From the NCBI RefSeq assembly GCF_020524165.1, contig NZ_JAIVKU010000009.1, forward strand, positions 1-59,026: a DNA stretch of 59,026 nucleotides, read 5' to 3'. Shown here in pieces: positions 42,099 through 50,986 of this stretch. The position numbers were made by a program, and so were the translations under genes. Source of the stretch: Guptibacillus hwajinpoensis (GTDB taxonomy: Bacteria; Bacillota; Bacilli; Bacillales; Guptibacillaceae). Within the stretch, counting starts at the first letter, position 1; each line of letters begins with the position of its first letter. A model generated the notes under the pieces. It was not told the DNA's origin, ran no database searches, and worked only from the letters and a program-made list of their open reading frames with translations.

Positions 42099-42125
42099 AA
42101 AAAGAGTAGGGACCTCCCCCTACTC
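42099..42125 (-). terminator. sigH terminator
   Basis: On the minus strand GAGTAGGG, loop GGAGGT, CCCTACTC is followed by T5, about 30 bases after the sigH stop codon. Confidence 0.93.
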
Positions 42126-42156
42126 TCTCCCCTTATTTCTAATAGGTTTGTCCATA

Positions 42157-42852
42157 TTAAAGGCTGACTTCCCGAAGTTCCAGATAACGCTCTAACTTAC
42201 GTTTCACCCGTTGTAAGGCATTATCAATGGACTTAACGTGTCGGTTTAAATCAACCGATATTTCTTGATAAGACCGTCCATCGAGGTAAAGCATTAACAC
42301 TTTCCTCTCTAAATCGCTTAAAATTTCAGACATTTTAAGTTCGATGTCATCGAACTCTTCCTGATTTATAATCAATTCCTCAGGATCTGTCACTTTTGTT
42401 CCACAAATAACGTCCAGCAATGTCCGATCCGACTCTTCATCGTAAATAGGCTTATCAAGCGATACGTAAGAATTTAGCGGAATATGCTTTTGTCTTGTTG
42501 CGGTTTTGATAGCTGTAATCATCTGCCGGGTGATACACAGTTCGGCAAACGCTTTAAAAGATGAGAACTTGTCTCCTCTAAAATCACGAATGGCTTTGTA
42601 CAGACCGATCATTCCTTCTTGAATGATATCTTCTCGATCTGCTCCAATGAGAAAATACGACCTCGCTTTAGCGCGTACGAAATTTTTGTACTTCGTAATC
42701 AAATGTTCCAACGCTCTACTGTGACCTTCATGAACCATGATGACGAGCAGTTCATCATCAAGTTGATCGAATGCTGCGTGTTCCAGGTGTCTTTGGCCTA
42801 CCGACTGTTGTTCTTGATCTACCGTGCTTTCTTTGAGGTCTACTGTACTCAA
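42157..42852 (-). CDS. sigH: RNA polymerase sigma factor SigH (sigma-30)
   Basis: Sigma-H is about 231 residues. Region 2 is almost identical to the B. subtilis protein (YFLIGADREDIIQEGMIGLY), and region 4 carries the DNA-binding helices near GRSYQEISVDLNRHVKSID. It directs early sporulation and post-exponential genes, including spo0A. The N-terminal 25 residues are variable. The start is TTG, 8 bases after GGGGGG. It has its own sigma-A promoter and terminator, though read-through from rae1 is possible. In B. subtilis AbrB represses this promoter. Confidence 0.98.
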   Translation of the reverse strand: MSTVDLKESTVDQEQQSVGQRHLEHAAFDQLDDELLVIMVHEGHSRALEHLITKYKNFVRAKARSYFLIGADREDIIQEGMIGLYKAIRDFRGDKFSSFKAFAELCITRQMITAIKTATRQKHIPLNSYVSLDKPIYDEESDRTLLDVICGTKVTDPEELIINQEEFDDIELKMSEILSDLERKVLMLYLDGRSYQEISVDLNRHVKSIDNALQRVKRKLERYLELREVSL

Positions 42853-42888
42853 TATGCGTTCCCCCCGACCAGTACGCTATATAGAAAT

Positions 42889-42918
42889 ATTATACAGTAC
42901 GTGTCGAAAAATCGTCAA
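42889..42918 (-). promoter_or_regulatory. sigH promoter
   Basis: TTGACG (42913-42918), 18 bp, TATAAT (42889-42894). It overlaps the end of rae1. GTACTG occurs as a direct repeat on both sides of the -10 region, which could be a binding site but may be chance. Confidence 0.82.
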
Positions 42919-42922
42919 CCGC

Positions 42923-43432
42923 CTATTTACCGCCTCTTCGCCATTTTTCAAATATTTCGCTAATTTCTTCAGATAAATGCAGGCCAGCCGAACGATTCCG
43001 CCGATTTTCGGTATTCACACTTTTTTCAATTCCTTTTTCAATTCCTTGCATTTCATTGTACAGCTCTCGAGCTGATTTCCTTAAGGCTCCCTGTCCAAAA
43101 ATAGCCCATTGCTCCGTATAATCTGACGTGGCAACATGAATTTGCGTACGAATTCCTTTGAGTTCTCTTGCCATCTTCTCAATTCGCTCATCCGCTGTTT
43201 CATTCTCTCTGGTATAAATCACTTCAACCCGATACTGACTATGACGCTTTTCAATACCGTGGGAGAGGTGAGCGTCAAATACGACGATCACCCGATATCC
43301 AGTATAGGCTTGATACTCTGCCATTTTCTCAATTAAGAGCTCACGCGCCTTACTAAAGTCTCTCTCTTTCAGAGATCTTAATTCTGGCCAGGCCCCGATA
43401 ATGTTATACCCGTCAACTAACAGCACATCCAT
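42923..43432 (-). CDS. rae1: NYN-domain endoribonuclease Rae1 (YacP)
   Basis: This 169-residue protein of the PIN-like NYN fold has acidic residues in LLVDGYNII, VVFDAH and ATSDYTEQ placed for metal-dependent RNA cleavage. In B. subtilis Rae1 enters the ribosomal A site and cuts certain mRNAs in a translation-dependent way. It is encoded 2 bases after rlmB and just before sigH, the standard order. The C-terminal helical part is rich in charged residues. Confidence 0.93.
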   Translation of the reverse strand: MDVLLVDGYNIIGAWPELRSLKERDFSKARELLIEKMAEYQAYTGYRVIVVFDAHLSHGIEKRHSQYRVEVIYTRENETADERIEKMARELKGIRTQIHVATSDYTEQWAIFGQGALRKSARELYNEMQGIEKGIEKSVNTENRRNRSAGLHLSEEISEIFEKWRRGGK

Positions 43433-43434
43433 GC

Positions 43435-44181
43435 TTACTCCCCCAGAGGATGACGTTGTCGGTAAACCTCATACATCATTAATCCTGCGGCAACCGATGC
43501 ATTGAGCGAGGTTACTTTTCCAGCCATCGGAAGGCTTACAAGGAAGTCGCATTTATCTTTAATCAAACGGCCCATTCCCTTTCCTTCACTTCCAATAACT
43601 AGTCCAATCCCCATATCATAATCTGCTTGTCGATAATCTTGTCCACCTTGTGCATCTGTCCCAACAAACCAGATACCGCGCTCTTTTAACTCATCCATTG
43701 TTCTAGCAAGATTTGTTACACGCGCAACAGGAATATACTCTATGGCACCTGTCGAGGATTTAGCTACTGTAGATGTTAAGCCAACCGCTCTCCGCTTTGG
43801 AATAATTACGCCATGCGCTCCTGCTGAATCAGCCGTTCTTAAAATTGAACCAAGATTATGCGGGTCTTCAATTTCATCTAGCACAAGGAAAAAGGGAGCT
43901 TCTCCAGACTCCTCAGCTTTTTTAAATAAATCATCCATATCAGCATATTCGTATGCTGCAATCGAAGCGACAACGCCCTGATGATTGCTCTCCCCAGATA
44001 ACTGTTCAAGCTTCCGCTTAGGTACAAATTGAACAAGTACGTTTTGCTCCTTCGCTTTTTGAATCAAATTCTGAAGGGGTCCTTTTTGGGACCCTTCATT
44101 AATCCAAATCTTGTTGATCTCATGTCCCGATCGTAACGCTTCAAGAACTGAGTTTCGTCCTACAATAAATTCTTTATCCAT
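43435..44181 (-). CDS. rlmB: 23S rRNA 2'-O-methyltransferase RlmB-type (SpoU/TrmH family)
   Basis: The 248-residue protein has an N-terminal substrate-binding domain (about 1-78) and a SPOUT knot domain. The motifs are EDPHNLGSILRTADSAGA, IGSEGKGMGRLI and the SAM-binding SLPMAGKVTSLNASVA. RlmB in E. coli methylates G2251 of 23S rRNA. In Firmicutes the orthologue at this locus is assumed to do the same, but the exact site is not proven from sequence. It starts one base after the mrnC stop codon. Confidence 0.93.
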   Translation of the reverse strand: MDKEFIVGRNSVLEALRSGHEINKIWINEGSQKGPLQNLIQKAKEQNVLVQFVPKRKLEQLSGESNHQGVVASIAAYEYADMDDLFKKAEESGEAPFFLVLDEIEDPHNLGSILRTADSAGAHGVIIPKRRAVGLTSTVAKSSTGAIEYIPVARVTNLARTMDELKERGIWFVGTDAQGGQDYRQADYDMGIGLVIGSEGKGMGRLIKDKCDFLVSLPMAGKVTSLNASVAAGLMMYEVYRQRHPLGE

Positions 44182-44182
44182 C

Positions 44183-44593
44183 TCACTTCACTTCTTTCTT
44201 CGGTTGTTCTACAAATTCATAAAGTTTCTCCAAAAGTTCATCTACTCTTTGTTCATTTCCCTGTAAGTAGTGATAACCAAACAACGCTTCAAGAGCAGTT
44301 GAATACTTGTACGTGCTGACACTCGTGTTTTTAGGTACCGTTCCAGATTTTGCATTACGTCCTCGACGAACAACACCCGCTTCTTCTTCCGAAAGCCACT
44401 CTTGCTTCAGTACGTAGTGAAGATAAGCTGCCTGAGCTTTAGCAGATACGTATGTTGTTGCTGTGCGGTGCAACTGATTCGGGCGAATGTGCCCAAGTGA
44501 TAACAACCGCTTCCGCACATTAATCTCAATAACAGAGTCGCCCATATAAGCCAGTGCAAGAGAATTCAGTTGCTTTACATCAATTTCCTTCAT
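44183..44593 (-). CDS. mrnC: Mini-ribonuclease III
   Basis: The 136-residue protein has only the RNase III catalytic domain and no double-stranded RNA-binding domain. AYMGDSVIEINVRKRLL holds part of the acidic active site, and the second acidic cluster lies near ALEALFGYHYLQG. It matures the ends of 23S rRNA in Bacillus with the help of L3. It sits 3 bases after cysS and one before rlmB, so it is part of the cysE operon. Confidence 0.96.
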   Translation of the reverse strand: MKEIDVKQLNSLALAYMGDSVIEINVRKRLLSLGHIRPNQLHRTATTYVSAKAQAAYLHYVLKQEWLSEEEAGVVRRGRNAKSGTVPKNTSVSTYKYSTALEALFGYHYLQGNEQRVDELLEKLYEFVEQPKKEVK

Positions 44594-44596
44594 ATG

Positions 44597-45997
44597 CTAC
44601 ATCCTTTTCCAGCGAACGCCCTGAGGAGTATCCTCAAGAAGTATTCCCTGCTCTTTCAATTCATCGCGAATTTCGTCTGCTCTGCTGAAATTACGCTGTT
44701 TTCTAGCTTCATTCCGTTCTTCAATCAGCTGATCAACATCTTCATCTAGAAGTGCTTTTTCCTGTTTAAACGAAATACCAAGAACCGAGCCAAAATCAGC
44801 AAATTGCTCTAGAAATCGTTCAAGAACCTCTTTAGAAGAATTTGTTTCTTGAAGATAAAGATTCGCTTCTTTAGAGAGTTCAAACAAAATAGAAATCGCA
44901 TTAGCTGTATTAAAATCATCGTCCATCTCGTTGACAAATCGCTCCTGATAACCTTCAATTTTTTCTTTCCACTCCTGGACATTTTCAGCAAGATCGGCGC
45001 TATTGATCAGACGGTGCTCAAGATTCTCCACCGTATCTTTAATGCGATCGAGTCCTGTTTTCGCACTTGCTAAAAGCTCATGATCAAAATTAATTGGATT
45101 TCGGTAATGAACGGATAACATAAAGAATCGAATAGCTTCTGGATCATGTTGCTTAATCAAATCATGAACGAGGACAAAGTTACCGAGTGATTTAGACATT
45201 TTTTCGTTATTAATATTGATATACCCGTTATGGAGCCAATAATTCGCAAAAGGGTGACCTGTTAACGCCTCTGTTTGGGCTACCTCATTCTCGTGGTGTG
45301 GGAAAGCAAGGTCTTTTCCACCTGCATGAATATCGATTGTGTCACCCAAATATTTCTTTGCCATTGCCGAGCATTCGATATGCCACCCCGGGCGCCCCTC
45401 TCCCCATGGGCTTCCCCAAGAGATCTCACCTTCTTTAGCTGCTTTCCAGAGTGTGAAGTCAAGCGGATCTTCTTTCTTTTCACCGACTACAATACGAGAG
45501 CCCAATTGAAGTTCATCAATGGATTGATGTGATAACTTGCCATACCCTTCAAATTGACGTGTTCTAAAATACACATCACCTTCGGATTCATAGGCGTAAT
45601 TCTTTTCAATAAGAGCCGTGATAAAATCAATAATTTCTTGCATGTTTTCAGTTACTCTTGGATGTTCATCCGCTTTCTTAACACCCAGCGCTCCCGTATC
45701 CTCATGGTAAGCTGTAATAAAACGCTCAGCGACAGCCGGGACTTCTTCACCAAGCTCTTTAGCCGCACGAATTAACTTATCATCGACATCTGTAAAGTTA
45801 GAAACATAATGGACGTCATACTCTCGATATTCAAGATAACGGCGAACAACGTCAAAGACAATTGCCGGTCGCGCGTTTCCAATATGAATGTAGTTATAAA
45901 CTGTCGGACCGCACACGTACATTCTTACTTTTCCTTCTTCAATGGGTTGAAACGCTTCTTTCTTCTGAGTCAATGTATTATATAGCTTAATCGCCAT
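44597..45997 (-). CDS. cysS: cysteinyl-tRNA synthetase
   Basis: The 466-residue class I synthetase has HIGN (38-41) in CGPTVYNYIHIGNARP, where Cys29 is a zinc ligand, and EKMSKSLGNF as the KMSKS loop. The other zinc ligands lie in WHIECSAMA and the AFPHHENE segment. It charges tRNA-Cys. The start is the ATG 8 bases after GAGGAG; an in-frame GTG three codons upstream falls at the site. It overlaps the end of cysE by 11 bases and is controlled by the upstream T-box. Confidence 0.99.
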   Translation of the reverse strand: MAIKLYNTLTQKKEAFQPIEEGKVRMYVCGPTVYNYIHIGNARPAIVFDVVRRYLEYREYDVHYVSNFTDVDDKLIRAAKELGEEVPAVAERFITAYHEDTGALGVKKADEHPRVTENMQEIIDFITALIEKNYAYESEGDVYFRTRQFEGYGKLSHQSIDELQLGSRIVVGEKKEDPLDFTLWKAAKEGEISWGSPWGEGRPGWHIECSAMAKKYLGDTIDIHAGGKDLAFPHHENEVAQTEALTGHPFANYWLHNGYININNEKMSKSLGNFVLVHDLIKQHDPEAIRFFMLSVHYRNPINFDHELLASAKTGLDRIKDTVENLEHRLINSADLAENVQEWKEKIEGYQERFVNEMDDDFNTANAISILFELSKEANLYLQETNSSKEVLERFLEQFADFGSVLGISFKQEKALLDEDVDQLIEERNEARKQRNFSRADEIRDELKEQGILLEDTPQGVRWKRM

Positions 45998-46643
45998 CGT
46001 TTTCACTCCTCTTTCGTAACGTTCGAACTTCTTCTTGTAAACTCTTCATTTCTTGCTCCATTTGTTTGAATTTATCTGCAACAGGATCGGGCATTTTATG
46101 ATGATCTAAATGGTGAGGTACTTTAACACCATTTTGGATGACGACTCTCCCTGGTATACCAACAACCGTAGAATTCACAGGAACGTCCTGCAACACAACC
46201 GACCCAGCACCTACTTTTGAATTTTCTCCAATCGTTATCGATCCAAGTATTTTTGCCCCAGTCGCAACGAGCGTATTATCTTCCAGAGTAGGGTGACGTT
46301 TCCCTTTTTCTTTTCCAGTACCGCCAAGAGTAACACCCTGAAAAAGCGTGACATTATTGCCAATCTCACATGTTTCTCCTATCACGACTCCCATCCCGTG
46401 ATCAATGAAACAACGTTCCCCAATAGTCGCTCCTGGGTGTATTTCAATACCGGTGAAAAAGCGGCTGATTTGGGAAACAGCCCTTGCAAGGAAGAAGAAT
46501 TTCTTTTTCCAAAACCAATGTGCCACGCGATGAGACCAGATCGCATGAAGTCCTGCGTAAGTTAAGATCACTTCAAAGTAACTTCTTGCTGCAGGATCTT
46601 GATCAAATACCACATCAATATCCTGTTTCAGCGTCTTCCACAT
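45987..46643 (-). CDS. cysE: serine O-acetyltransferase
   Basis: The 218-residue enzyme makes O-acetylserine, the precursor of cysteine. It has an N-terminal helical domain and a left-handed beta-helix of hexapeptide repeats (IHPGATIGERCFIDHGMG, VVIGETCEIGNNVTLFQG). The catalytic His is in FIDHGMG and the loop LGGTGKEKGKRHP is present. Its pairing with cysS behind one T-box ties cysteine synthesis to charged tRNA-Cys supply. Confidence 0.98.
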   Translation of the reverse strand: MWKTLKQDIDVVFDQDPAARSYFEVILTYAGLHAIWSHRVAHWFWKKKFFFLARAVSQISRFFTGIEIHPGATIGERCFIDHGMGVVIGETCEIGNNVTLFQGVTLGGTGKEKGKRHPTLEDNTLVATGAKILGSITIGENSKVGAGSVVLQDVPVNSTVVGIPGRVVIQNGVKVPHHLDHHKMPDPVADKFKQMEQEMKSLQEEVRTLRKRSENDGD

Positions 46644-46728
46644 GTGTTCACCCCTCTCCTCATACTTCCATTAGGTTAAATTGCATTAGATGGTTACGCC
46701 ATTTCATTAGCCAGATGAGTCAGTTGAC

Positions 46729-46983
46729 TAAAAAAAGACGTCTCTGTGTGATGCTTTCATCACACAGAGACGCCCTTCGCGTGGTTCCACTCTGCTTCGA
46801 ACACTTCTAAGAAATGCTCCTATCACCGATAACGGCGGCACCGCTCCTAACTATTCACCATGATGGCTTTCGAAAGAAGACTCAGAGGGGCATTTCAATA
46901 AGTGAATCCTTAAGCTGCTTTCAGCCGGGGACAGCTCTCTCTAAAAAGAATGTCACTCATTTACTTCTCCTCTTCAACGTTTG
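46729..46983 (-). promoter_or_regulatory. T-box riboswitch (Cys) upstream of cysE
   Basis: The leader has the T-box core AGAGTGGAACCACGCG (about 46778-46793), a Stem I region with GAGAGAGC, and a UGC cysteine specifier at 46890-46892. It ends in a terminator with a perfect stem (CGTCTCTGTGTGATG, loop AAAG, its complement) followed by T7. When tRNA-Cys is uncharged, the T-box pairs with its acceptor end and forms the antiterminator. This fills the 356-base gap between gltX and cysE. Confidence 0.95.
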
Positions 46984-46989
46984 TGAAAA

Positions 46990-47019
46990 TCTATATGGTT
47001 TAGGCTTTACTCATCGCAA
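46990..47019 (-). promoter_or_regulatory. candidate cysE operon promoter
   Basis: TTGCGA (47014-47019), 18 bp, TATAGA (46990-46995), overlapping the last codons of gltX. Its expected start fits the beginning of the T-box leader. Confidence 0.55.
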
Positions 47020-48469
47020 GAACTTGATTCAAGCGTGTATTAACTGTTTCTCTTCCAAGTAAGGCAATAGCCTGCGGAAGTTCAGGACCGTGCGTTTCAC
47101 CTGTCGTTGCAACACGAATTGGCATAAACAGTTTTTTCCCTTTATGTCCAGTTGCTTTTTGAGTAGCCTTAATCGCTGACTTAATAGCCGCTGGCTCAAA
47201 TTCTTCAACATCTTTAAGCTGATCTAAAAATCCTTGCATCACTTCAGGAATTTGTTCTTCATTTAACACCGTCATTGCTTCTTCATTATACTGAATTTCT
47301 TGCTTAAAGAACAACTCTGTAAGCTCAACAATCTCTCTGCCATAGTGAAGCTGTTCCTGATAAAGAGCAATCAGTTCCTTCGCCCATTCTTTTTGTTCAG
47401 CTGTCATTTCAAGCGGGAATCTTCCTGCTTCTACAAGGTGTGGAAGCGCAAGCTCCACAACTCGATCAAGACTTGACTGTTTAATATATTGATTATTCAT
47501 CCAGTAAAGTTTTTGTGAATCAAATACGGCTGGAGAAGTAGATAAACGTTCAGGATCAAAGATTTCAATAAGCTGCTCTTTCGTAAATAACTCCTCTTCT
47601 CCTTTAGGAGACCAACCAAGAAGCGTAACAAAATTAAATAGGGCTTCTGGCAGAAAACCTAAGTCATGATACTGTTCAATGTATTGAACGATTGATTTAT
47701 CTCGCTTACTTAGCTTCTTCTTTTGGTCATTTACGATTAGCGTCATATGACCAAACTTAGGAGGCTCAAATCCAAATGCTTCATAAATCATCAGCTGCTT
47801 CGGCGTGTTTGAAATATGATCATCTCCGCGTAAAACGTGAGAAATTTTCATATGATAGTCATCTAGCGCCACCGCATAATTGTAAGTGGGAATACCATTT
47901 TTCTTAACAATAACAAAATCGCCAATTCCATTTGATTCAAATGATACGCGGTCTTTTACAATATCATCAAACGCGTACTCTTTGTCGCGCGGAACAGCAA
48001 AACGAATGCTAGGCTCTCTGCCTTCTGCTTCTAATTTCTCACGCTGATCTTGAGTCAGATGACGGCATTTTCCTGAATAACGAGGCATTTCACCGCGTGC
48101 ACGCTGGGCTTCACGTTCTGCTTCAAGCTCATCTTCTGTACAATAACATTTGTATGCGAGCTCTTTTTCTAATAGCTCTTTTGTATGTTTCGTATAAATA
48201 TCGAGACGTTCCATTTGAGTATATGGACCGTATTCGCCCTCTTTATCAATACTTTCGTCCCAATCCATACCAAGCCACTTTAAGTAATCAAGCTGATTCT
48301 CAACGCCGCCTTCTACATTACGAGACTGATCCGTATCTTCAATGCGAATAATAAACTTACCGCCCTGGTTTCTAGCAAATAAATAATTAAACAATGCCGT
48401 TCTGGCATTCCCAATATGTAAGTAACCCGTTGGGCTCGGGGCATAACGTACACGTACTTCATTTCCCAT
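47000..48469 (-). CDS. gltX: glutamyl-tRNA synthetase
   Basis: The 489-residue class I synthetase has HIGN in SPTGYLHIGNART and the KLSKRD loop. Cysteines in CYCTEDE and the later KCRH fit a zinc-binding region. Bacillus GluRS is non-discriminating and also charges tRNA-Gln, which GatCAB then amidates; that is inferred from the family. The start was set at the ATG 5 bases after GGTGG, giving MGNEVRVRYAPS. Confidence 0.98.
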   Translation of the reverse strand: MGNEVRVRYAPSPTGYLHIGNARTALFNYLFARNQGGKFIIRIEDTDQSRNVEGGVENQLDYLKWLGMDWDESIDKEGEYGPYTQMERLDIYTKHTKELLEKELAYKCYCTEDELEAEREAQRARGEMPRYSGKCRHLTQDQREKLEAEGREPSIRFAVPRDKEYAFDDIVKDRVSFESNGIGDFVIVKKNGIPTYNYAVALDDYHMKISHVLRGDDHISNTPKQLMIYEAFGFEPPKFGHMTLIVNDQKKKLSKRDKSIVQYIEQYHDLGFLPEALFNFVTLLGWSPKGEEELFTKEQLIEIFDPERLSTSPAVFDSQKLYWMNNQYIKQSSLDRVVELALPHLVEAGRFPLEMTAEQKEWAKELIALYQEQLHYGREIVELTELFFKQEIQYNEEAMTVLNEEQIPEVMQGFLDQLKDVEEFEPAAIKSAIKATQKATGHKGKKLFMPIRVATTGETHGPELPQAIALLGRETVNTRLNQVLAMSKA

Positions 48470-48537
48470 TTGATCCACCACCATTAATTATTATCTTCAA
48501 CTGTCTTATTATTCTACCATTAGAGTCAAATTATCGG

Positions 48538-49011
48538 TCAAGCTTTTTGAAGCAATACAACAACTTCAGCCGCAATTCCTTCTCCTCTGCCCGTAAAGCC
48601 AAGCTTCTCAGAAGTTGTCGCCTTCACATTCACCTGGCTAATATCTGATTCAAGTAATTCAGCAATAACTTCACGCATGGCTGTAATATGAGGCGCCATC
48701 TTCGGAAGCTGAGCGATAATTGTGCCGTCTACATTTCCTAGCACAAACCCTTTTTCCTTTACAATGCCATACACATGACGCAGAAGCTCCTTTGAATCAG
48801 CATCTTTAAATGCCTCATCCGTATCTGGAAAATGCTTTCCAATATCACCTTCCCCAATCGCTCCTAGACAAGCATCTGCAACGGAATGAAGAAGCACGTC
48901 GGCGTCAGAATGACCAAGTAACCCCTTTTCAAACGGAATCGTCACCCCTCCAATGATACACGGACGCCCTTCTACTAATTTATGTACATCAAACCCATGC
49001 CCAACTCTCAT
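48538..49011 (-). CDS. ispF: 2-C-methyl-D-erythritol 2,4-cyclodiphosphate synthase
   Basis: The 157-residue enzyme catalyses the ring-closing step of the MEP isoprenoid pathway. Zinc ligands Asp8 and His10 (GFDVHKL) and His42 are in place, and KATTSEKLGFTGRGEGIA is the family signature. The start is the ATG 11 bases after AAGGAG; a TTG three codons upstream is too close to that site. It follows ispD by five bases, so the two MEP steps are coupled. Confidence 0.98.
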   Translation of the reverse strand: MRVGHGFDVHKLVEGRPCIIGGVTIPFEKGLLGHSDADVLLHSVADACLGAIGEGDIGKHFPDTDEAFKDADSKELLRHVYGIVKEKGFVLGNVDGTIIAQLPKMAPHITAMREVIAELLESDISQVNVKATTSEKLGFTGRGEGIAAEVVVLLQKA

Positions 49012-49016
49012 TATAC

Positions 49017-49703
49017 TCAACTCTCCTTTTTCTCACGCAGTATCGCTCTTGCAAAGATTAAATCTTCAGGCGTTGTTAATTTCACATTCCAATAGTCACC
49101 TTCAATTACGTGAACTGGTCGTCCATTCATCTCTACTAGACTGGCATCATCAGTTCCAATGACGTCATTCGCTTCTGCCCATTGATGAACCGCCTTAATC
49201 ACCGACAGACGAAAAGCCTGCGGCGTTTGGACAGCCCACAAGCTCGAGCGATCAATCGTCTTCTTTACTTGTAACTGATCTACTTGTTTAACAGTATCTT
49301 TTACTGGAACAGCTACGATGGCACCATCATAAGATGATGCCGCTATCGCCACTTTGTTTGCAACTTCATGTGAAAAGAATGGACGTGCTCCGTCATGAAT
49401 TAACACGATCTTTTCTCCTTGCAAGGCTTTGAGTCCTTCATACACACTTTGTTGCCGCTCACGTCCACCTGTTACGACATGACTTACTTTCGTTAAACCA
49501 TACTCTTCTATAAGTGACCGAAAATCTTCATGCTCTCGATCATTCACAGCGAGCACAATTTCTTCACACTGCGGATCACTTTGAAAAACCGATATCGTAT
49601 GAACGATAATCGGTTTTCCCTCAAGCATAATGAATTGTTTATTTTTCCCTGCGTTCATTCGTTTACCCTGACCAGCCGCAGGAATGACTACCGAATACTT
49701 CAA
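49017..49703 (-). CDS. ispD: 2-C-methyl-D-erythritol 4-phosphate cytidylyltransferase
   Basis: The 228-residue enzyme joins CTP and MEP. The nucleotide-binding loop IPAAGQGKRMNAGKNKQF is at the N-terminus, VLIHDGARPF and the TPQAFR segment follow, and the C-terminal NVKLTTPEDL is typical. The start is TTG, 8 bases after GGGGG. It lies between yacL and ispF, 25 bases after yacL. Confidence 0.98.
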   Translation of the reverse strand: MKYSVVIPAAGQGKRMNAGKNKQFIMLEGKPIIVHTISVFQSDPQCEEIVLAVNDREHEDFRSLIEEYGLTKVSHVVTGGRERQQSVYEGLKALQGEKIVLIHDGARPFFSHEVANKVAIAASSYDGAIVAVPVKDTVKQVDQLQVKKTIDRSSLWAVQTPQAFRLSVIKAVHQWAEANDVIGTDDASLVEMNGRPVHVIEGDYWNVKLTTPEDLIFARAILREKKES

Positions 49704-49728
49704 AGCTAGAACCCCCGTCGTCTATCGC

Positions 49729-50826
49729 TTAAAGTGCTTTCTCTAGTAGCTTGGGCTTAGCAAATATCATTCGCCCTGCTGATGTTTGCAACACGCTTGT
49801 TACAAGAACATCAATTGTCTTACCTATATAATTTCTACCTTCTTCAACAACGATCATTGTACCATCATCTAGATATGCCACGCCCTGATTGTATTCTTTC
49901 CCGTCTTTAATAACTTGAACATTAAGTTCTTCACCAGGAAGCACAACCGGTTTAACCGCATTAGCTAGATCATTGATGTTTAACACTTGAACTTTTTGCA
50001 GTTCGCAGACTTTGTTTAAGTTAAAATCGTTCGTTACCACCATGCCATTAACAAGCTTGGCAAGCTTCACAAGTTTACTATCTACTTCTTGGATTTCTTC
50101 AAAATCACCTTCATAGATTTCAACGTTTATTTCAAGTTCCTTCTGTATTTTGTTCAGAATATCGAGGCCCCGACGACCGCGATTACGTTTTAAGACGTCA
50201 GATGAGTCAGCGATATGTTGTAACTCCTCAAGAACAAATTGCGGAATAACGAGCGTACCTTCAAGAAAACCAGTCTGACAAATATCAGCGATTCTTCCAT
50301 CAATGATAACACTAGTATCTAGAATCTTTAACTTGGAAGACCCAGAGTCAATCCCATCCTCATCCGCATCCTTTTTCTTATCCTTCCCTTTAGGGTTCGA
50401 GAAAAGATTGATGAGTTCGTCTCGCTTTTTAAATCCAACCTGGAACCCAAAATAGCCAAGCAGAATCGTAATGAAAATAGGCAGAATGTTACTTACAACC
50501 GGAAGATTAAATTCAGCCAGAGGTACGTTTAGTAAAAATGCAATTATAAGTCCAATAATCAACCCAATTGACCCAAATAGCACGTCCCCAACAGGTGCTT
50601 TAACGACCTTTTCTTCAATGATTCGAATAAAATCCACAATATAATCTGTTACCCAAAATGTTGCTAGAAAGAATAGTACCGCTCCAATGACAGCACCTGC
50701 ATAAGAGTTGCTAAAGACTGATGGAAGATCCCCTATATTGAGTAATTGTATTAAATCTGGTAAGTATACTAATCCCAGTGCTCCGCCTAAAATGATAAAA
50801 AATAACTGTACAATCCACTTTATCAT
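49729..50826 (-). CDS. PIN/TRAM domain membrane protein YacL
   Basis: The 365-residue protein has four N-terminal membrane helices (within about 1-140), then a PIN nuclease-like domain with VIIDGRIAD, LEELQHIAD and VVTNDFNLNK, and a C-terminal TRAM domain, a predicted RNA-binding fold. Its function is unknown, and the acidic PIN residues suggest it may be a membrane-bound nuclease. The start ATG follows AAGGAGG by 11 bases; an in-frame GTG overlaps that site. The upstream gap carries a direct repeat. Confidence 0.93.
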   Translation of the reverse strand: MIKWIVQLFFIILGGALGLVYLPDLIQLLNIGDLPSVFSNSYAGAVIGAVLFFLATFWVTDYIVDFIRIIEEKVVKAPVGDVLFGSIGLIIGLIIAFLLNVPLAEFNLPVVSNILPIFITILLGYFGFQVGFKKRDELINLFSNPKGKDKKKDADEDGIDSGSSKLKILDTSVIIDGRIADICQTGFLEGTLVIPQFVLEELQHIADSSDVLKRNRGRRGLDILNKIQKELEINVEIYEGDFEEIQEVDSKLVKLAKLVNGMVVTNDFNLNKVCELQKVQVLNINDLANAVKPVVLPGEELNVQVIKDGKEYNQGVAYLDDGTMIVVEEGRNYIGKTIDVLVTSVLQTSAGRMIFAKPKLLEKAL

Positions 50827-50911
50827 TGACGTTTTCACCTCCTTTTAACATTATAAACAAATTATTAAATTTGAAACGTAATTCCTTGAAGTTTGCGAAT
50901 TTTATAGTATG

Positions 50912-50955
50912 ATTATAGGTTAGCTTGTATGACTATAAATTAATTATAGATTAGC
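50912..50955. repeat. direct repeat in the disA-yacL intergenic region
   Basis: ATTATAGGTTAGC (50912-50924) and ATTATAGATTAGC (50943-50955) match at 12 of 13 bases and begin 31 bp apart, about three DNA turns. TATARTCATAC words on the other strand also occur twice between them. They could be tandem sites of a regulator upstream of yacL. Confidence 0.5.
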
Positions 50956-50986
50956 ACACCCCCTATGGAATGTCTATTTCATAGCC

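Noticed and set aside
48470..48537. gltX promoter TTGACC-19-TAGAAT
   Set aside because: The 19-bp spacer and the overlap with the ispF... gltX gap make it only a weak candidate.
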